Source: Ctenosaura bakeri (lineage: Eukaryota; Chordata; Lepidosauria; Squamata; Iguanidae). From it: a DNA stretch of 64,000 nucleotides. Under the pieces are notes generated by a model. The model saw only the letters and a list, made by a program, of their open reading frames with translations. It was not told the origin of the DNA and did not search any database. Positions 29,911 to 42,490 of this stretch are shown here, one piece after another. Both the position numbers and the translations under genes were made by a program. How positions within the stretch are numbered: position 1 is the stretch's first letter; the number at the start of each line of letters is the position of its first letter. The stretch spans positions 186,001 through 250,000 of the forward strand of contig CAOLHI010003113.1 of NCBI GenBank assembly GCA_948474755.1, read 5' to 3'.

Positions 29911-30974
29911 GACTCTATGAGCCTTGCCCATACCCCTCTTAGACACCTTCTTCTTTTCTAACTCCTCCAACTTTGACAGAATAGCAGTGCTTTCAGCAAA
30001 TTCGCTCTTATCATCAGAAGAAAGGAGGGGTTACAGGTGGACAGAGCTTAGTACGTTGCTTTTTAGCCAACCCTTTGCCTTAGAAGCACCAGAACCTTTC
30101 CTAGAGGGCATAGCGAACCCAAAACTAACTCTGATACACTGAGGAACTGTAATGCCAATTGCCAATACAATTCTGCCAACTGATCAACAAAGATAAGTAG
30201 CAACAACCACAACTAAGCTCAACATAACTGTTTTGCTTTTTGGGGGATATCTGCAGTAACAATTCCTAAAACGCTGCGGAAATATAGATTGCAAAGACCT
30301 GTAATAACAGTCACACACACAAACACATGCAACAATAAAAGCAAAACAAAACAAAACTTGAACAGCCAGACAAAAGTGGAGGAGGATGTCTGCACTCAGA
30401 AGATGCTCTAACTGTACTCTTATCATAAAATGGCCAATGGAATTGCAAGGGGGGAATGGGATACATGGTGGGCTGAAAAAAATGCAGGAGGTCCTATTTA
30501 TTGCAGAAATCTACTTACAGCCAAAAGGACTTGAGAGGGAAAGATCAGATTGGCATCCTATAATAACCCCACAGCCACAAGGGGTAGACAAAAGACCCCC
30601 AATAAGCAAAGCCTTTAAGTGCTAAAAAGGCCATGCCTTTCCCAAGCAACATAAAATGGCCACCACCCACAGCCAGAAGAGGACCCAGGGCTCCTCAACC
30701 TGGAAGAGGACACCTATTCCAGTGGGTCACCTGGGCCAAAAAACAGCCACTCCAACCCAAATGGCCATCACCTGCAGCCAGAAACTCAGTGGAATCCCTC
30801 AAACTTCTGTCTCAGAAATCACTAAAACCTCGAAGTGGTCTAGGGCTGCAATCAACTGCTCTGATCAATATGAAGGAGGTAGGTGGACAACGATGCCATC
30901 CAGATCATCCCAAGGAAATGGAGAGGAGATGGCAAAGAGAAACAATGACAGAAAAGGCAGGGAGCAATGAATGA
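29911..30974. other. Unassigned, retroelement-like
   Basis: A minus-strand frame from ATG at 30111 stays open with a single stop for about 80 codons into segment B. On the plus strand, 30633-30974 has an open frame with repeated 'aatggccaccac' motifs that could be an L1 5' region. Neither could be identified. Confidence 0.3.
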
Positions 30975-33960
30975 GAAAGGCACTTTTGAATGGTGCATAG
31001 CTTGCTCAACTCACCATTGATCAATATCCTCTCTTTGTGTACATCATAGATTGCCTTAATCCATCTGATAAAATTATCACCAAAATTCATCTTGTCTAAG
31101 ACTCCAGATAAAAAGTCCCAATTCAGATTATCAAAGAATTTTTCATCATCTGAAATGTAAGCACTTCTCATTTCTCATTATGATTATCTAAATATTCCAA
31201 AGTGTTCCAGACTAGTACTATCACATAACTGTCTTTTGGGAGAAATCCAGATTGGTCTTTACGTATAAAATATTGAAAAATTTTCTTCAATCTTTCTCCC
31301 AAAATCATTGTAAAAAATCTTGTAAACATCATTCAATAATGAAATAAGCCTATCATTCTTTGTCGTCATTGGGTCTTTGTTTTCCTTTGGGATTAAGACT
31401 ACTGTTGTCTCTTTCCAAGTCTCTGGTATCTTCTCTCTCCATGGAATTGAGTTCAATAATTTCTGTAAAGGTAAAAATAGCTGTTTCTCAAAACACTTAT
31501 AGTAATATGCCGATAAACCACTTGGACCTGATGCTTTGCCTCTCTTGATCTTCTTAATGGCCTAGACAATCTCACTCACTGTGACAGGTGCATTTACTAT
31601 CTGATTTTGCAAGTCTGAAATCTCTGGTAGATTTTGTTTTCCTAGGTATTCATCTATCTTTAATGTTGAAACTTGTTTTTTATATAATGATATATAATAA
31701 TGGTGAAATGTATTCTGAATATTTTCCTTGTCACTTACTATCTTTTCTCCTTTTTGTATCTTTAAAATTAGGTGGTTTTTTCTCTCTCTTTCTTTTCTCA
31801 GTTCATAGGCCAACCATCTCCCAGGTTTGTTAGCAAACTTGAAGTTCTTAACATAAGAACATATGTAACATATGTAACATAATTTCTTCTCATTCTCACA
31901 GTCATCATTCATAGCTATCTCTGTAATGCTTTGATCTGGTTGAGCACCACCATTTTTGTGTGGGACTTCAGCTGTTCTTCATGTCTGTTATCTCCTCTAA
32001 AAGTAACTGGATTTTTTTTCCTGCCTTTTCTTTTTAAATTCTGTGCTTTATTGGATGAAGCATCCCTTCATAAATGCTTTGCTAGCATTCCATGCTATTG
32101 TAATATAAATTCCTTTTCCAAGTTGTCTTTTAAATATTCTGCCAATTTTTTCCTAAATATTCTTAGAACATTTTCATCCTGAAGTAAAGTGTCATTCAGT
32201 TTCCAGTTCCACACTGCTCTTTCCCTCCTCTCAGCTTTAAAGTCAGAGGATTATGATTTGCAATAGTCTTTCGTAAATTGTCCATTTTTATGATAACATT
32301 AGTTGATGTCTTTGAAGTAAAAAAAAGTGAACTCGCTAAAGGATTCATGTCTCTCAGGAAAAAGGTAAAGTCCTTAGCATTCCTCTCCTTAAACCTCTAA
32401 GCATTCATCCCCCTGATTAACCATTATATCAAAAAATTGCAAGGTTTCTTTGTCTTATTCTTATACTTTTCTCAGAAGACCTATCCATCTGTACAGAAAT
32501 CACACCATTCCAATCTCCAAGAAGCATTCAATTCTTATATAGGAGTAACACAATGACCTATCCAATAACTTTCATTTTTAAAAAATGCCTTGTTGTCCAA
32601 TGGGGCATAAATCCTCACAACTAAAATTTTAGTCCCACAGTTATCAATTTGACCCCCACATATCTACCATCTTGGCCTTCAAATACAATTTCTGGTAACA
32701 AATTGGAATTTATGTAGACAGTGACTCCATTTTTCTTCTCAGACAGCACCACAACGAATTCTTTATCTAATTTGGGATAATGTAGATGCTTAATATTTCT
32801 TCTTTTAACATGTGTTTCTTGAAGACAAATTACATCTTGTTTCATTTTTTTCAAATAGTGGAGTATTTTAGTCTTTTTCTGGGATGTGTTTAGGTTCGTT
32901 ATGTTCCATGTCATACATTCCAGATCCATGTCAGGCTAAAGGTATAGAAAAGACAACATCTTTTATTTCTTCTTCTCCATCCAGTGCTTATCCTTGTCTT
33001 TGGCTGAGTCTTGATCTGTGAGTCTTCTTGGACCTCTTCTTCATCCCGCTCACCAGGTTGCTTCAATTTTTTCTTGAATTTCTGTACAAATTCTTTAGAC
33101 TTTTAAACAGTGTTCACTGTAAATCATCTTTGTTTGAAATTAAAGGAGATGCCCTCTAACCTTTCCCATCTGGAATGAATCTTGTTTTGTTTCAGTTTAT
33201 CTATCAAAAAGGTATATTTTCTTCTCTTAAAAAAAAAAATCTAGGTTAGTATCTCTTTAAAAAACACTATGTTGAGATCATTCACCTTCATTCTGTTCTC
33301 AAAATAATGCTGCAGCACTTGATACATCTCTTGGTAAATTTCCCTGATTGCTGCATGAGAAGAAATTAAATAATGTGATCAAGTTCATATTGCATGTGAT
33401 CTTCTGCTTCTCCAATAACTTTGCTATGGCACCCACCATTCTTTTTCAGATGTTTTCATTAGTTTGTTCTGGAATGGCTCTAAAACATAAACAGTTCTCT
33501 CTTTCCAAAAATTCCATTAAGGCAAAAGCATCCAAATCACAATCACATTCTTTGTCCAATTTCTCTGTCTTATTCTCCATTTTCACCATTTTTAGTCCCA
33601 GACTCTCACTTTTTTCATTTGTTTCAGCTCAGATGCCATCTTTGTCAAAGACAGTTTCAATTCTTTTACATCTGATTTTAATTCCTTTTAAAATTTTGCC
33701 AACAAATCTCTTCCCATCTGTATCATCTGCAATTTTTTTGGACTGGAACTCCTCCATGTATTTTTGTGACATGTATGTTAACTTAGATGATAGATCCATA
33801 GATCCTCTTCTTTCAAGTTCTTTTACTTTGGATCTTGTGCCAGAATTCAGAGACATTATTATCTGTAGTTTAATAAAGGCACAGGCAAAAAAGAAATTGA
33901 TTGCAGTAATTTCTTTTGGCCACCAGATTATCTGAAATATTTATCTTTTATATACCTTAA
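30975..33960 (-). pseudogene. L1-type LINE, degenerate, 3' part missing
   Basis: Read on the minus strand from 33960. An ORF1-like charged coiled segment (33856-33629) is followed by the ORF2 endonuclease N-terminus at 32929-32621: MTWNITNLNTSQKKTKI, then VICLQETHVKRR (the catalytic QETH motif) and YVGVKL. Next comes the linker at 31912-31562, an RT segment with TTVVLIPKENKDP (31456-31259) and FFDNLNWDFL (31171-30975). Many frameshifts and stops are present. The match ends abruptly at about 30975, before the YADD motif, so the LINE lacks its 3' half. That is unusual for L1, which is normally truncated at the 5' end. Confidence 0.85.
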
Positions 33961-34819
33961 ATAATATTCCATAAATATGAAATATTTATGAACTATTGAA
34001 ACTCTTTACTTAAGTTTCTGTGAGCAAACTTTGTTTATAGTATACACTCATATATGTAGGAATCTCGGTTACTTTGATTTTAGTTCTTCAGAAGTGTCCT
34101 TGCTGTTATTTCAGTCCTCAGGTAAACAAAGTTCTGTTCTCATATGAATTCTATTTTATAAAAGCTTACTCATTATTTCAATCTCTGCATTTCTTATATT
34201 GTAATCATTTTTTAAAGAATCCCAAGTCTTGCTTTTTGCTCTATATTATGGCTACTTTTACAAAACAAAGAAACCTCTAAACAAACAGGTCAAGTCAGTT
34301 AACTCATGTATCCTTGGTTATGCAGAGAAGCGCTTTGGCAGAAGTTAGAGGTCTCATCTATGTAGTCAGAAAGCTACTGTTAAACTTGATTTCTTAGCTT
34401 TAAAATCCCAGTTAGAAAGAGGACTTCATGATGCTTATTGCTTCATTACAAGCAGACAGTTCACACGGCAAAGCACGATGTAAACTCCGATTCCTCACCT
34501 TTCCACCTGTGATTGCTCACCACTTAAGTAGCAATTAGCTACCTGGAGGAGGGCCCAGGATACTTCTTTAGTGATCCTCCTTGGCCCCTTTGTCCAAGGG
34601 GCAATTTTCACCAGTCCCTAAAGCCTGAGACAGGGAAGTACCATGCAACGCATCCCTTTTCACATATCGTCATTTTCCTCCTGAAAGTCCCTTGTTTTGT
34701 TTTTTAATGTGCACTGTTGAAAAGTATGCATAAACAGACTTCAGTCGATGGCAGACAATCTGTAAATTAGTTAAAATGCATAAACAAGCAAACAAAATCT
34801 GAACTCTCTATAGAAGCCA
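33961..34819. other. No feature recognised
   Basis: AT-rich, no supported gene or repeat. Confidence 0.4.
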
Positions 34820-35035
34820 AACTATACAGAAGTTTTTGTACTTTGGAAATAAAACGAGAAGAAACGACCCACTGGAAAAGATAATAATACCTATTCCTAG
34901 AAGGAAATAAGAAAAGAGGAAGATCACCGCAAAGGTGGATTGACTCAGTCAAGAATGTCACAGCCCTGAATTTGTAAGACCTTGGCAGGGCTGTTATTAT
35001 AAATGATGAACAGCAACAATAAATAAATGTGCACA
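34820..35035 (+). pseudogene. Non-LTR retrotransposon C-terminal fragment (tentative)
   Basis: The plus frame reads YFGNKTRRNDPLEKIII, then a basic block and a 'KVD-LSQ' segment. This resembles the 'FGH-RR-SLEK-MLGKVEGRRRRGR' end of RTE/BovB-like LINE proteins. It is followed by 'aacagcaacaataaataaa', a LINE-like tail. Confidence 0.4.
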
Positions 35036-37054
35036 TCAGAGAAAATGTGTTAAACTTTGCATACAAAAGAAACCACAGTGATGTGCAACCTGACAGGAAA
35101 CAAGGATAGGAAAAAAATTGCAGTGGGATTCAGAGAAATGCAGCAGGATTCAGAATGGGAGATTTCACATCCCTAATTTCCAAATGCAGCACTGGGTCAT
35201 CCCAAGGAGCATCACAAAGCACCATGGAAAAGCACCGTGCAAGCACCATGAGAAACAAAACAATGAAATCAGTGCTACTCAAGATAACAGTTCCTGGACC
35301 ACTGTGCCATTGGCCATTGGTCCCTGAGGAGTTTCCACGAAAGAAAAAGCAATTCTAGTCAATAGGCACAAACAGAATGGCAGTCCCCAGCCCAACAGAA
35401 AAAAAATTACCCCCTGTCTCTCACATCATATAGCCTGAGAAGCACTGAATTAAATAAAGACCCCTGGAAGTCTCTGTTACCAAGGAGGACGTCCACTGCA
35501 ACTCTGCATGCTTTACTGCTTGCACTTTGTTTCTTCCTAGTCATCTTCCACTGAGGATATATGATTTGGTTTTGTCTGACTCAGTAGTGAGTGTGATTGG
35601 ATCATTCAATACTTTCCAAGGCAGGGCATCTACAGAATTATCTGTGCTTTAGTGAGGCAATCTTTTCACGTCACCTGAATGAGTCAGAGCTCCAGACTAG
35701 CTTCCTTCCAGTTAAGCTCATGCAGAAACATGGGAATGGGATCATCTGAGGGGCGCAGATTGCTATATTCTTGGACTCCTAAAAGAAAACCTTTTAGGGG
35801 CATAAAAATGAAATGTCTCCTCAACTATAATTCAGGTCAAAGGTATATCTTTGGGCAATATGATATATACTATGTAATCTAGCACAAGCATAACTGACTG
35901 CTGGGAGATGGAAAGCTCTTCAAGATAGCAGAAAGGTGAAGCTCCTGAATCCTGCCCCTGTATTGTTCTTGCTCTGAACCTCCAGTGCTGATCCCAACTG
36001 CTTGTTCTGTAGCACCAGAGAACTCACATACAAATATTACTCTGTGCCTCTTAGAGGGAACCTGAAGGAAATAAAAATCCACTGTGTTATTATTTGCAGT
36101 CAATGTGGCTATTCCATTTAAATTTGCATTTATTGGTGGGCTTTGATTCACAGCCTAATGTTTTGTACGTTGCCTTTGTTTTATTTCAAGCCAAAGAAAA
36201 GAGGGAGTCCCCTGTTAGAACATGAGAAAGCAAAAACAATGGCAACACAGCCAAACTTTGCCTTCCATTGTGCTCTTTCTGTACTCCATGTAAGCAGCTT
36301 TTGGGCAGAGTGAGAGGACACCTCACTCCATGATTTGGACCATGAGCCACTACTAGCAACACATCATCAGAGTTACCTTTTCATGATACTCCAGTGAAGG
36401 AAAGAGAAACTTAATTTTTCCAGCAAAGGAATGTTCTTATAGGCTTTGGAGACAAGCTCAGGGGGGATAATGTTTAACAGTATCTCATAGTAAGCATAAA
36501 CACAGGTGTTTCTAAGGAATAACCATATGTGGTATCTTATTACTCTTTAAGCAACACCCCTTATAAATGCCCAGGTGTGAGAACAAATGCCCAGTTAACC
36601 CCAGGGTGGCAGATGCCCACAGGAGCTTGTGAGACAGAAGGAAGATAACCAGAGATGGAGCCAACTAGATCTTGTTTGCTACAAGGTTGACCTTGTAACC
36701 TCTACCCCCTTGTTCAGGCGTTTGTGTTTGCATGAGGTAATCAGTCCCTATTCTGCCTATAAAGAAGGACTGCCTTTGATAGTCTGCCACAATTTCTGAA
36801 CTCATGTTCAAATTCTACATTTATTCTACCATCTGAGACAAATGTTATCCCATACCAACCATCTGTTTGGGAAATGAATAGGCAGAGATTCTGTAGAGCA
36901 GGGGTGAGGTCCTCATTGCTACATAAAAGACTATACTGATTAGAATGAGAAGATATAAGGAAACATGGGGGTTTTGGCACATGCTGTACTTGCTTCCATT
37001 CCCCCCACATCACCCCATTTTCTAGTCTGGCTACAAAATCTGAGTGGTTGTTCT
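35036..37054. other. No gene recognised; one weak repeat
   Basis: 35280-35400 is weakly similar to 38590-38712 ('ccattggtccctgag...gaaagaaa...caattctag'), which suggests an old dispersed repeat. Nothing else is supported. Confidence 0.3.
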
Positions 37055-37163
37055 AGGGCAGGGGTAGGGGACATGTATCCATCCAGATATTGATGAACTA
37101 CTACTTCCATCATCCCTCATTATCAGCCATGCTGGCAGGAAAGAAGGGGAACTGAAATCCAAC
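37055..37163. repeat. Foldback MITE remnant (ccagatattgatgaactac type)
   Basis: The left arm 'catccagatattgatgaacta' is paired loosely with the right arm 'ctgaaatccaacaacatcaag'. Same family as 3112-3226, 37882-38012 and 43773-43890. Confidence 0.5.
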
Positions 37164-37881
37164 AACATCAAGAGTGCCTCACGTTCCCTTGCTCTGCTGT
37201 AGGATAGACCCAAAAGCAAGCAACTCCTTTCATGATTTCTTGAGCTTTAGAACCAAAGCCAGAGCATCATTAACATCTTTAGACTTGCTGATTCATTGGT
37301 TATCCCTTCTCCACAAGGGCAATTTGTGAAAACGTGGGGTGAGGGTTGCTAGTAAAGAGTTCTCAGCACACTCATCAAACTGCAATTCTTTTGCAGAAAT
37401 CATATACATTAAGGGATCTGAAACAGACACATACATTTGTAGTGTTAGTCAAGTCAAAATCATGGCTAGACAGGACACCTCTAAGTACCTATTTTATCAC
37501 TCTGAAAGCCACAGCCCTTATGATTCAATTTTGCCATAACTGGGAAGAGTGTGACCTACCTGATGGTGGGTAGGTCCTTACTTTCCCTTTTGACATTTGT
37601 TTAAACAAGATTTGGACTAAAAAAGGTCTTCAGAACAGACACCTTCCTCTCTAAATGTAGGCAGATGGTCACTCTCTTCTCATCCACAGCTTCGATGACC
37701 TAGGAATTTAGATCATCTGTGGCAAGATTTATACAGAAACAAATGAAATATATACATCTGCTAGGACTTTGTTCAGAAGAGCATGCCCACATATCCTCTG
37801 AAAACAGCAGTTGAAGAAAAGAACACTCAGGTGGCCAAAAGTCAGTGTGAAGTCCAAGGAAAAGAGGGCACTAATGTAGAG

Positions 37882-38012
37882 CAAGGGTGGGAATCATACA
37901 GCCATCCAGATATTGTTGGACTGCAAGCCCTAGCCAGCACAGTCAGTGGTGAGGAATGCTGGGGGTTATAATCCAACAACATGTACAGTCCAACTCATTC
38001 CCATGCCTAATG
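37882..38012. repeat. Foldback MITE (ccagatattgttggactgc type)
   Basis: Left arm 'gggtgggaatcatacagcc' and 'ccagatattgttggact'. Right arm 'ggttataatccaacaacatg' and 'actcattcccatgcc'. The hairpin is better preserved than in the other copies. Confidence 0.65.
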
Positions 38013-39625
38013 TAGAGGATAATATGAGATTATTACCTAGGACAGTGTGGATCTTGAGTCATTAAGGCTGTGATCTCCAAATGAGGATCAGCAAGTGTTT
38101 CAGAATAGGTGTTGAAGAGAATAGAGATAGGATCTGGGAATCAAGCCTGGACAAAGAAGACTTGGAGAAAGTGCTGAGGGATGAGCAAACAGAAACAATA
38201 AAGACGAAGAGGATGAAAGCAAGGAGGAGGAAACAGAAAGGGATGAGGAAGGAAGAACACAGCTGAAATTATGATTAGAAATCCAAACTGTGAAATAACC
38301 TGTCTGCTTAGACTTTGAAGTCATAGGAGGAAAGAACAGAGATAAGCATAATGATGAATTAGAGTGTTGCCCAGTTTTAGGAAAAATGGGATGTTAAAAA
38401 TGAAACATGAAATTCCATACTTACTTCTAATAGTGAGCATGCATATTTCTTCTTCTCTTTCTCTCCATTTCTCCCTCAACTCCCCAGAACCTGGAAGATA
38501 CCCCCTAAATTTCCACACCTAACTGCTCTCAGCCAAAGTTGACAGACTCTCTGAATCTGTCTTTCTGGATCCTTTAATCCAATATTACTCAAAATAGTGG
38601 TCCACTGATCAGTGTCAGTCCATGAGCCATTGGCTGCTGCTCCCTGGTATGTTTTCAGGAAAGAAAGAAACAATTGTAGGCAATGGATGCAAATATGGTA
38701 TTGATTTCTGACATATTAGAAAAAAAAATACCTTCAGATCAGACAAGTTGATAGATTACTCTAGACCCCCCTTTCCCCCCTCTTCCAGAGTAGCTTTGAG
38801 GGATGTCCACTGAAAGCAAAGGAAAAATCTATGATGTTTTTGTAGCAATGCTTAAGTAGCAGTGTTCTCCATCCTATTTCCCCCTCCTGATTCCTCCTCC
38901 AAAGCAAAAAGCAGTAGCAAAGACAGAACTTTGGTGTGAGGCATTCATTAGTGATGGGGTCACAGTAAGTCAGAAACAACTTGAAGGCACACACAAAAAA
39001 CAAAAACAAACAAATTTATTGTGAACCTGGAAGTTCATTTCCAGTAGGTGTTACTTGCAAGTGTTCTGTAAGTCTTGAAAGTTCACAGGTCTCCCTCCCA
39101 TTTTTTCCCCAATTTTCTATTAATCTATCTTTAGTATATTTTTTGCATGCATGGGGAGCATGTAATGCTGCTGAGGTTTATTGAATTTAAAAGAGTTTTA
39201 GAAGTAGAGCAAAGATGAAGGACATCTTACCTTTCTTCTTCTGTCCACACCCCCTCCAATCTTTCTCTGCTGTGCTGGATAGCACTAGAGGACAACCAGC
39301 CACAGAGTGGGCCAGTTCATAGCTATATAACAGGAAAGAAAGAAAATGGCTGAGATTTTTAACCTTCTAGAAAGCATCCTGTCCAAACTTATTCCCCCCT
39401 TCAGGACATATTTATAATGAGAGATTGAGTAGATCAGTTCTCTTCCCCTACCCACTGCCCTAAATTTCTCCAACCAAGTCTACTATAACCTACCTACCTT
39501 CCTCCAGCTGTATTTGAGTGTTATCATTTCTGGGTTCACTCACTAAGTGATAAGAAAACAGACTGTTTGTTTGTTTGTTGTCTCTTACATTTTCCCTGTC
39601 TGGGATTCAAGGCAGTCTGCAAAAG
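38013..39625. other. No gene recognised; SINE tail fragment
   Basis: 38948-39014 ('cacagtaagtcagaaacaac', 'ttgaaggcacacac', A-rich tail) is the 3' end of a Sauria-type SINE in plus orientation. The remainder is unassigned. Confidence 0.5.
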
Positions 39626-39661
39626 TGAGTGAGTGAGTGAGTGAGTGAATGAATGAATGAA
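39626..39661 (+). repeat. (GTGA)n(ATGA)n microsatellite
   Basis: Perfect tetranucleotide runs 'gagtgagtgagtgagtga' and then 'atgaatgaatga', immediately before the CR1 fragment. Confidence 0.95.
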
Positions 39662-39662
39662 T

Positions 39663-40268
39663 GTGATACAGAAGCCAAGAAAGCCAATGCGATTCTTGGT
39701 TGCATCAGTAGAAGCATAGTGTCTAAATTAAGGAAAGTAATAATACCACTCTAATCCACTTGTTTGGACCTCATCTGGAATACAGGGCCCAGTTCTGGGC
39801 ACTTCATTTAAAGAAGGATATTGACATGCTGGAACATGTCCAGAGGAGGGTTTCTGAAAGGTCTGGAAGCCATGCCCTATGAGGAATGGCTTAGGGAGCT
39901 GAGTAAGTCTAGTCTGCAGAAGAGAAAATTAAGAGGGGACATGATAGCCATGTTTAAATATTTGAAAGAATGTCATATCAATGAGGGAACAGGGTCATTT
40001 TCCGCTGCTCCAGAGACTAGGACAAGGAGCAATGGACTCAAACTACAGAAAAAGAGATTCCACCTAAACCTCAGGAAAAACTTCTTGATGGTTAGAGCTG
40101 TTCGGCAGTGGAAGATACTGCCTCAGAGTGTGGTGGAGTCTTCTTCTTTGGAGGTTTTTAAGCAGAGGCTGGATGGCCATCTGTTGGGAGTGCTTTGATG
40201 TGTGTTCCTGCATAGCAGGGGGTTGCACTCAACGGCCCCTGGGGTCTCTTCCAACTCTATGATTCTAT
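39663..40268 (+). pseudogene. CR1-type LINE, 5'-truncated 3' end
   Basis: Encodes the C-terminal end of a CR1 ORF2: ILGCISRSIVS-like start, [66 protein letters not shown] and EVFKQRLDGHL, ending in a TGA at 40196-40198. The noncoding end 'cttccaactctatgattctatt' followed by poly(A) is the signature CR1 terminus with ATTCTATG units. About 600 bp remains of an element of about 4.5 kb, which is typical 5' truncation. The frame is open for 125 codons in its last part, so it is only moderately old. Confidence 0.9.
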
Positions 40269-41216
40269 TAAAAAAAAACAGCACGTATATCACAGAACTG
40301 AGATGGTAAAGCAAATAACGGTGAGTCTCAACAGACTGAGAATGAGATCACTGTAGATAAATTGACATTCAGAGCCAGTGATAAAGGATTGAAGGAAAGA
40401 TGATTTGGGGAGGCTGAACCTTAAGACCAATATCTGTAAATATAAATATACACAAGTAGAGAAATATAGATAATCATAGTGTTCTACAGATCACACAATG
40501 CACCTGGAAATCATATTTGTAACAGTTTCTGAGAAATTTGTCCAGGATGAGATATAGAGATGTTCTTAGAATAGTCTTCCACCTCAGGCAGAGAACACAG
40601 CAAGAGCCCAAGCAAGGAAGCTGTACGCTCACTGTGATAAATCACTCCCTCCACAAACTTGCCTATTACTTGAGGCAAAATGTCACAAACAAGGGAAATG
40701 AATCACCATTCCTCCGTGTGCAAGAGCAAATGCTACAGCGTGACTGAAAGACCATAATTATAACTTGGTCTGAAATCAACAGTGCTCAGGTGGTCTTTCT
40801 AGATGCCATCTCCCAAAGGAATAAATCATATGCAATTCATATAGGGCCATGAGACCCCATTGTACAGGTAGAAATAATGAAATTGAACACTGGAGTAGAA
40901 GCTAATATTCTGTTAGTTCATTTTTTGAACATGGTAGCAGGACCTGTATGCTACTTCATGCCATGGATACTATGGCTCCAGAACTCAACATGTAAGAAAA
41001 ATCTGTCCTAATTGTGTCTGTGGCCAAACAAGAAACTAGACTTCAATATCTTGCTGGCAGAGTATCCAGTATCACATTGTTCTGGTGGGAAATCCATGTG
41101 CAATAAATTTTTATTCAAGACTCCTCCAGATGAAGCAAATGTGTTGGAAGGTTGCAGTATCTGTTTCTTTAGTACTTGGTTCTTTTATTTTCCTTTTTTT
41201 AAAATATCCAAATTAA
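40269..41216. other. No feature recognised
   Basis: No supported gene or repeat. Confidence 0.4.
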
Positions 41217-41417
41217 GGCCATTTCCACACTACATTGTTATAGTGCTATTATTTCACTTTCAACATCCTATGGAATCCTGGTGTTTGTAGTTTAGAGAGG
41301 GGCCTTTAGAATTCTCAGCCAGGGAGCTCTTTGGCCTCAGTAAACTACAAACTCCACAATTTCAGATGATGTTGAAAGTGGATAATAGCACTATAGCAAT
41401 GTAGTGCAGAAATGGCC
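41217..41417. mobile_element. Palindromic MITE (family 1) with TAA target duplication
   Basis: 'ggccatttccacactacatt' and the complementary right end 'atgtagtgcagaaatggcc', flanked by TAA at 41214-41216 and 41418-41420. A 3-bp TWA duplication and GGCC ends point to the PIF/Harbinger superfamily. Confidence 0.8.
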
Positions 41418-41793
41418 TAAAAAAATTCTGCTGTCCCCAACTATTTTCTGATAGTTCCTGACATCAACTGGAACATGTTATTCCCAACCTCAAACAGGTT
41501 TCTTTGTAATTCTGAGATCTATTGGAATAGAAAGGATCCTTCTTTTCTCCTTTTTAAACTTTTTTTTTTAAGAGATACAGTGCTATAGTATATCAGTACA
41601 CTATAGCTGTATCTCTTGAAGAGGGAGAAAATTTGCTGTTTGAATCATAAACCCCTCAGCAAACAACACCCAGCTTTAACAAAGCTATGGAACAGCCCTA
41701 GCTATAAACATTCTCCCAAAAGAATGGAATGGATGGATGGATGCAGAGGGGACAACAACCAGCAAAATCCGACCAGCAAAACCTGACCAGCAA

Positions 41794-41882
41794 AGGTCCC
41801 TCCCTAAACTGCAAACCCCAGGATTCCATAGGATGTTGAAAGTGGAATAATAGCAGTATAACAGTCTGGTGTGGATATGGCC
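41794..41882. repeat. Palindromic MITE (family 1), right half
   Basis: 'ccctccctaaactgcaaacc', 'ggatgttgaaagtggaat' and 'ctggtgtggatatggcc'. The left half is missing. Confidence 0.7.
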
Positions 41883-42098
41883 TGAGTGTACTACAACACT
41901 GACAGGTAAAAAGTAAATTTCAATCTGTTGCCTCCATGGGACTTAAAATAGATAAGTGAGTTTTGTAACACTGAATTAACTTAAAAGCACACCACCACCA
42001 ACTCCCTCGAAAATAGCTTGCTGAAAAATAATATGGGTGAGGAATAACCCAGTTGGTTTTTGGTTGTTTTTTTTAAGAAAAAGGATGCAACACCTTGT

Positions 42099-42490
42099 TT
42101 CATGTTGTTGTTGGTGGTGCTGGTAGTGTTGTATGCCTTCAAGTCATTTCTGACTTATGGCAACCCTAAGGCGACACTATCACAAGGTTTTCTGGGGCTG
42201 AGAGTATGTGATGTGCCCAAGGTCACCCAGTGGGTTTCCATGACTAGAGCCCTTTCCACACTAGAGTGTTATAGCACTTTGGTTCCACTTTCAACATTCT
42301 ATGGAATCCTGGGGTTTGTAGTTTTTTTGGGGGGGGCTGGCTAGCCCCTCCTGAAACTGCAAACCCCAGGATTCCGTAGGATGTTGAAAGTGCAATCAGA
42401 ACTATAACACTCTAGTGAGGAAAGGGGCTAAGAATGGAATTGAACCCTGGTCTCCACAGTTGCAGTCTAACACTCAAAGCACTGGCTCTC
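42099..42490 (-). mobile_element. Sauria-type SINE interrupted by a MITE
   Basis: SINE sequence occupies 42099-42248 ('gttgttgttgg', 'ttcaagtcatttctgactta', 'aggtcacccagtgggtttcc') and 42429-42490 ('aattgaaccctggtctcc', 'ctaacactcaaagc'). The MITE at 42249-42428 splits it. Confidence 0.85.
42249..42428. mobile_element. Palindromic MITE (family 1 variant) inside a SINE
   Basis: Starts 'gccctttccacactagagtg' and ends 'cactctagtgaggaaaggggc', with the internal palindrome 'acattctatggaatcctggg'. Flanks TAGA and TAAGA may be a short, degraded target duplication. Confidence 0.75.

Noticed and set aside
36580..36790. Possible LTR promoter around 'gcctataaagaagg'
   Set aside because: A single TATA-like motif with no poly(A) signal, defined ends or second copy is not enough.
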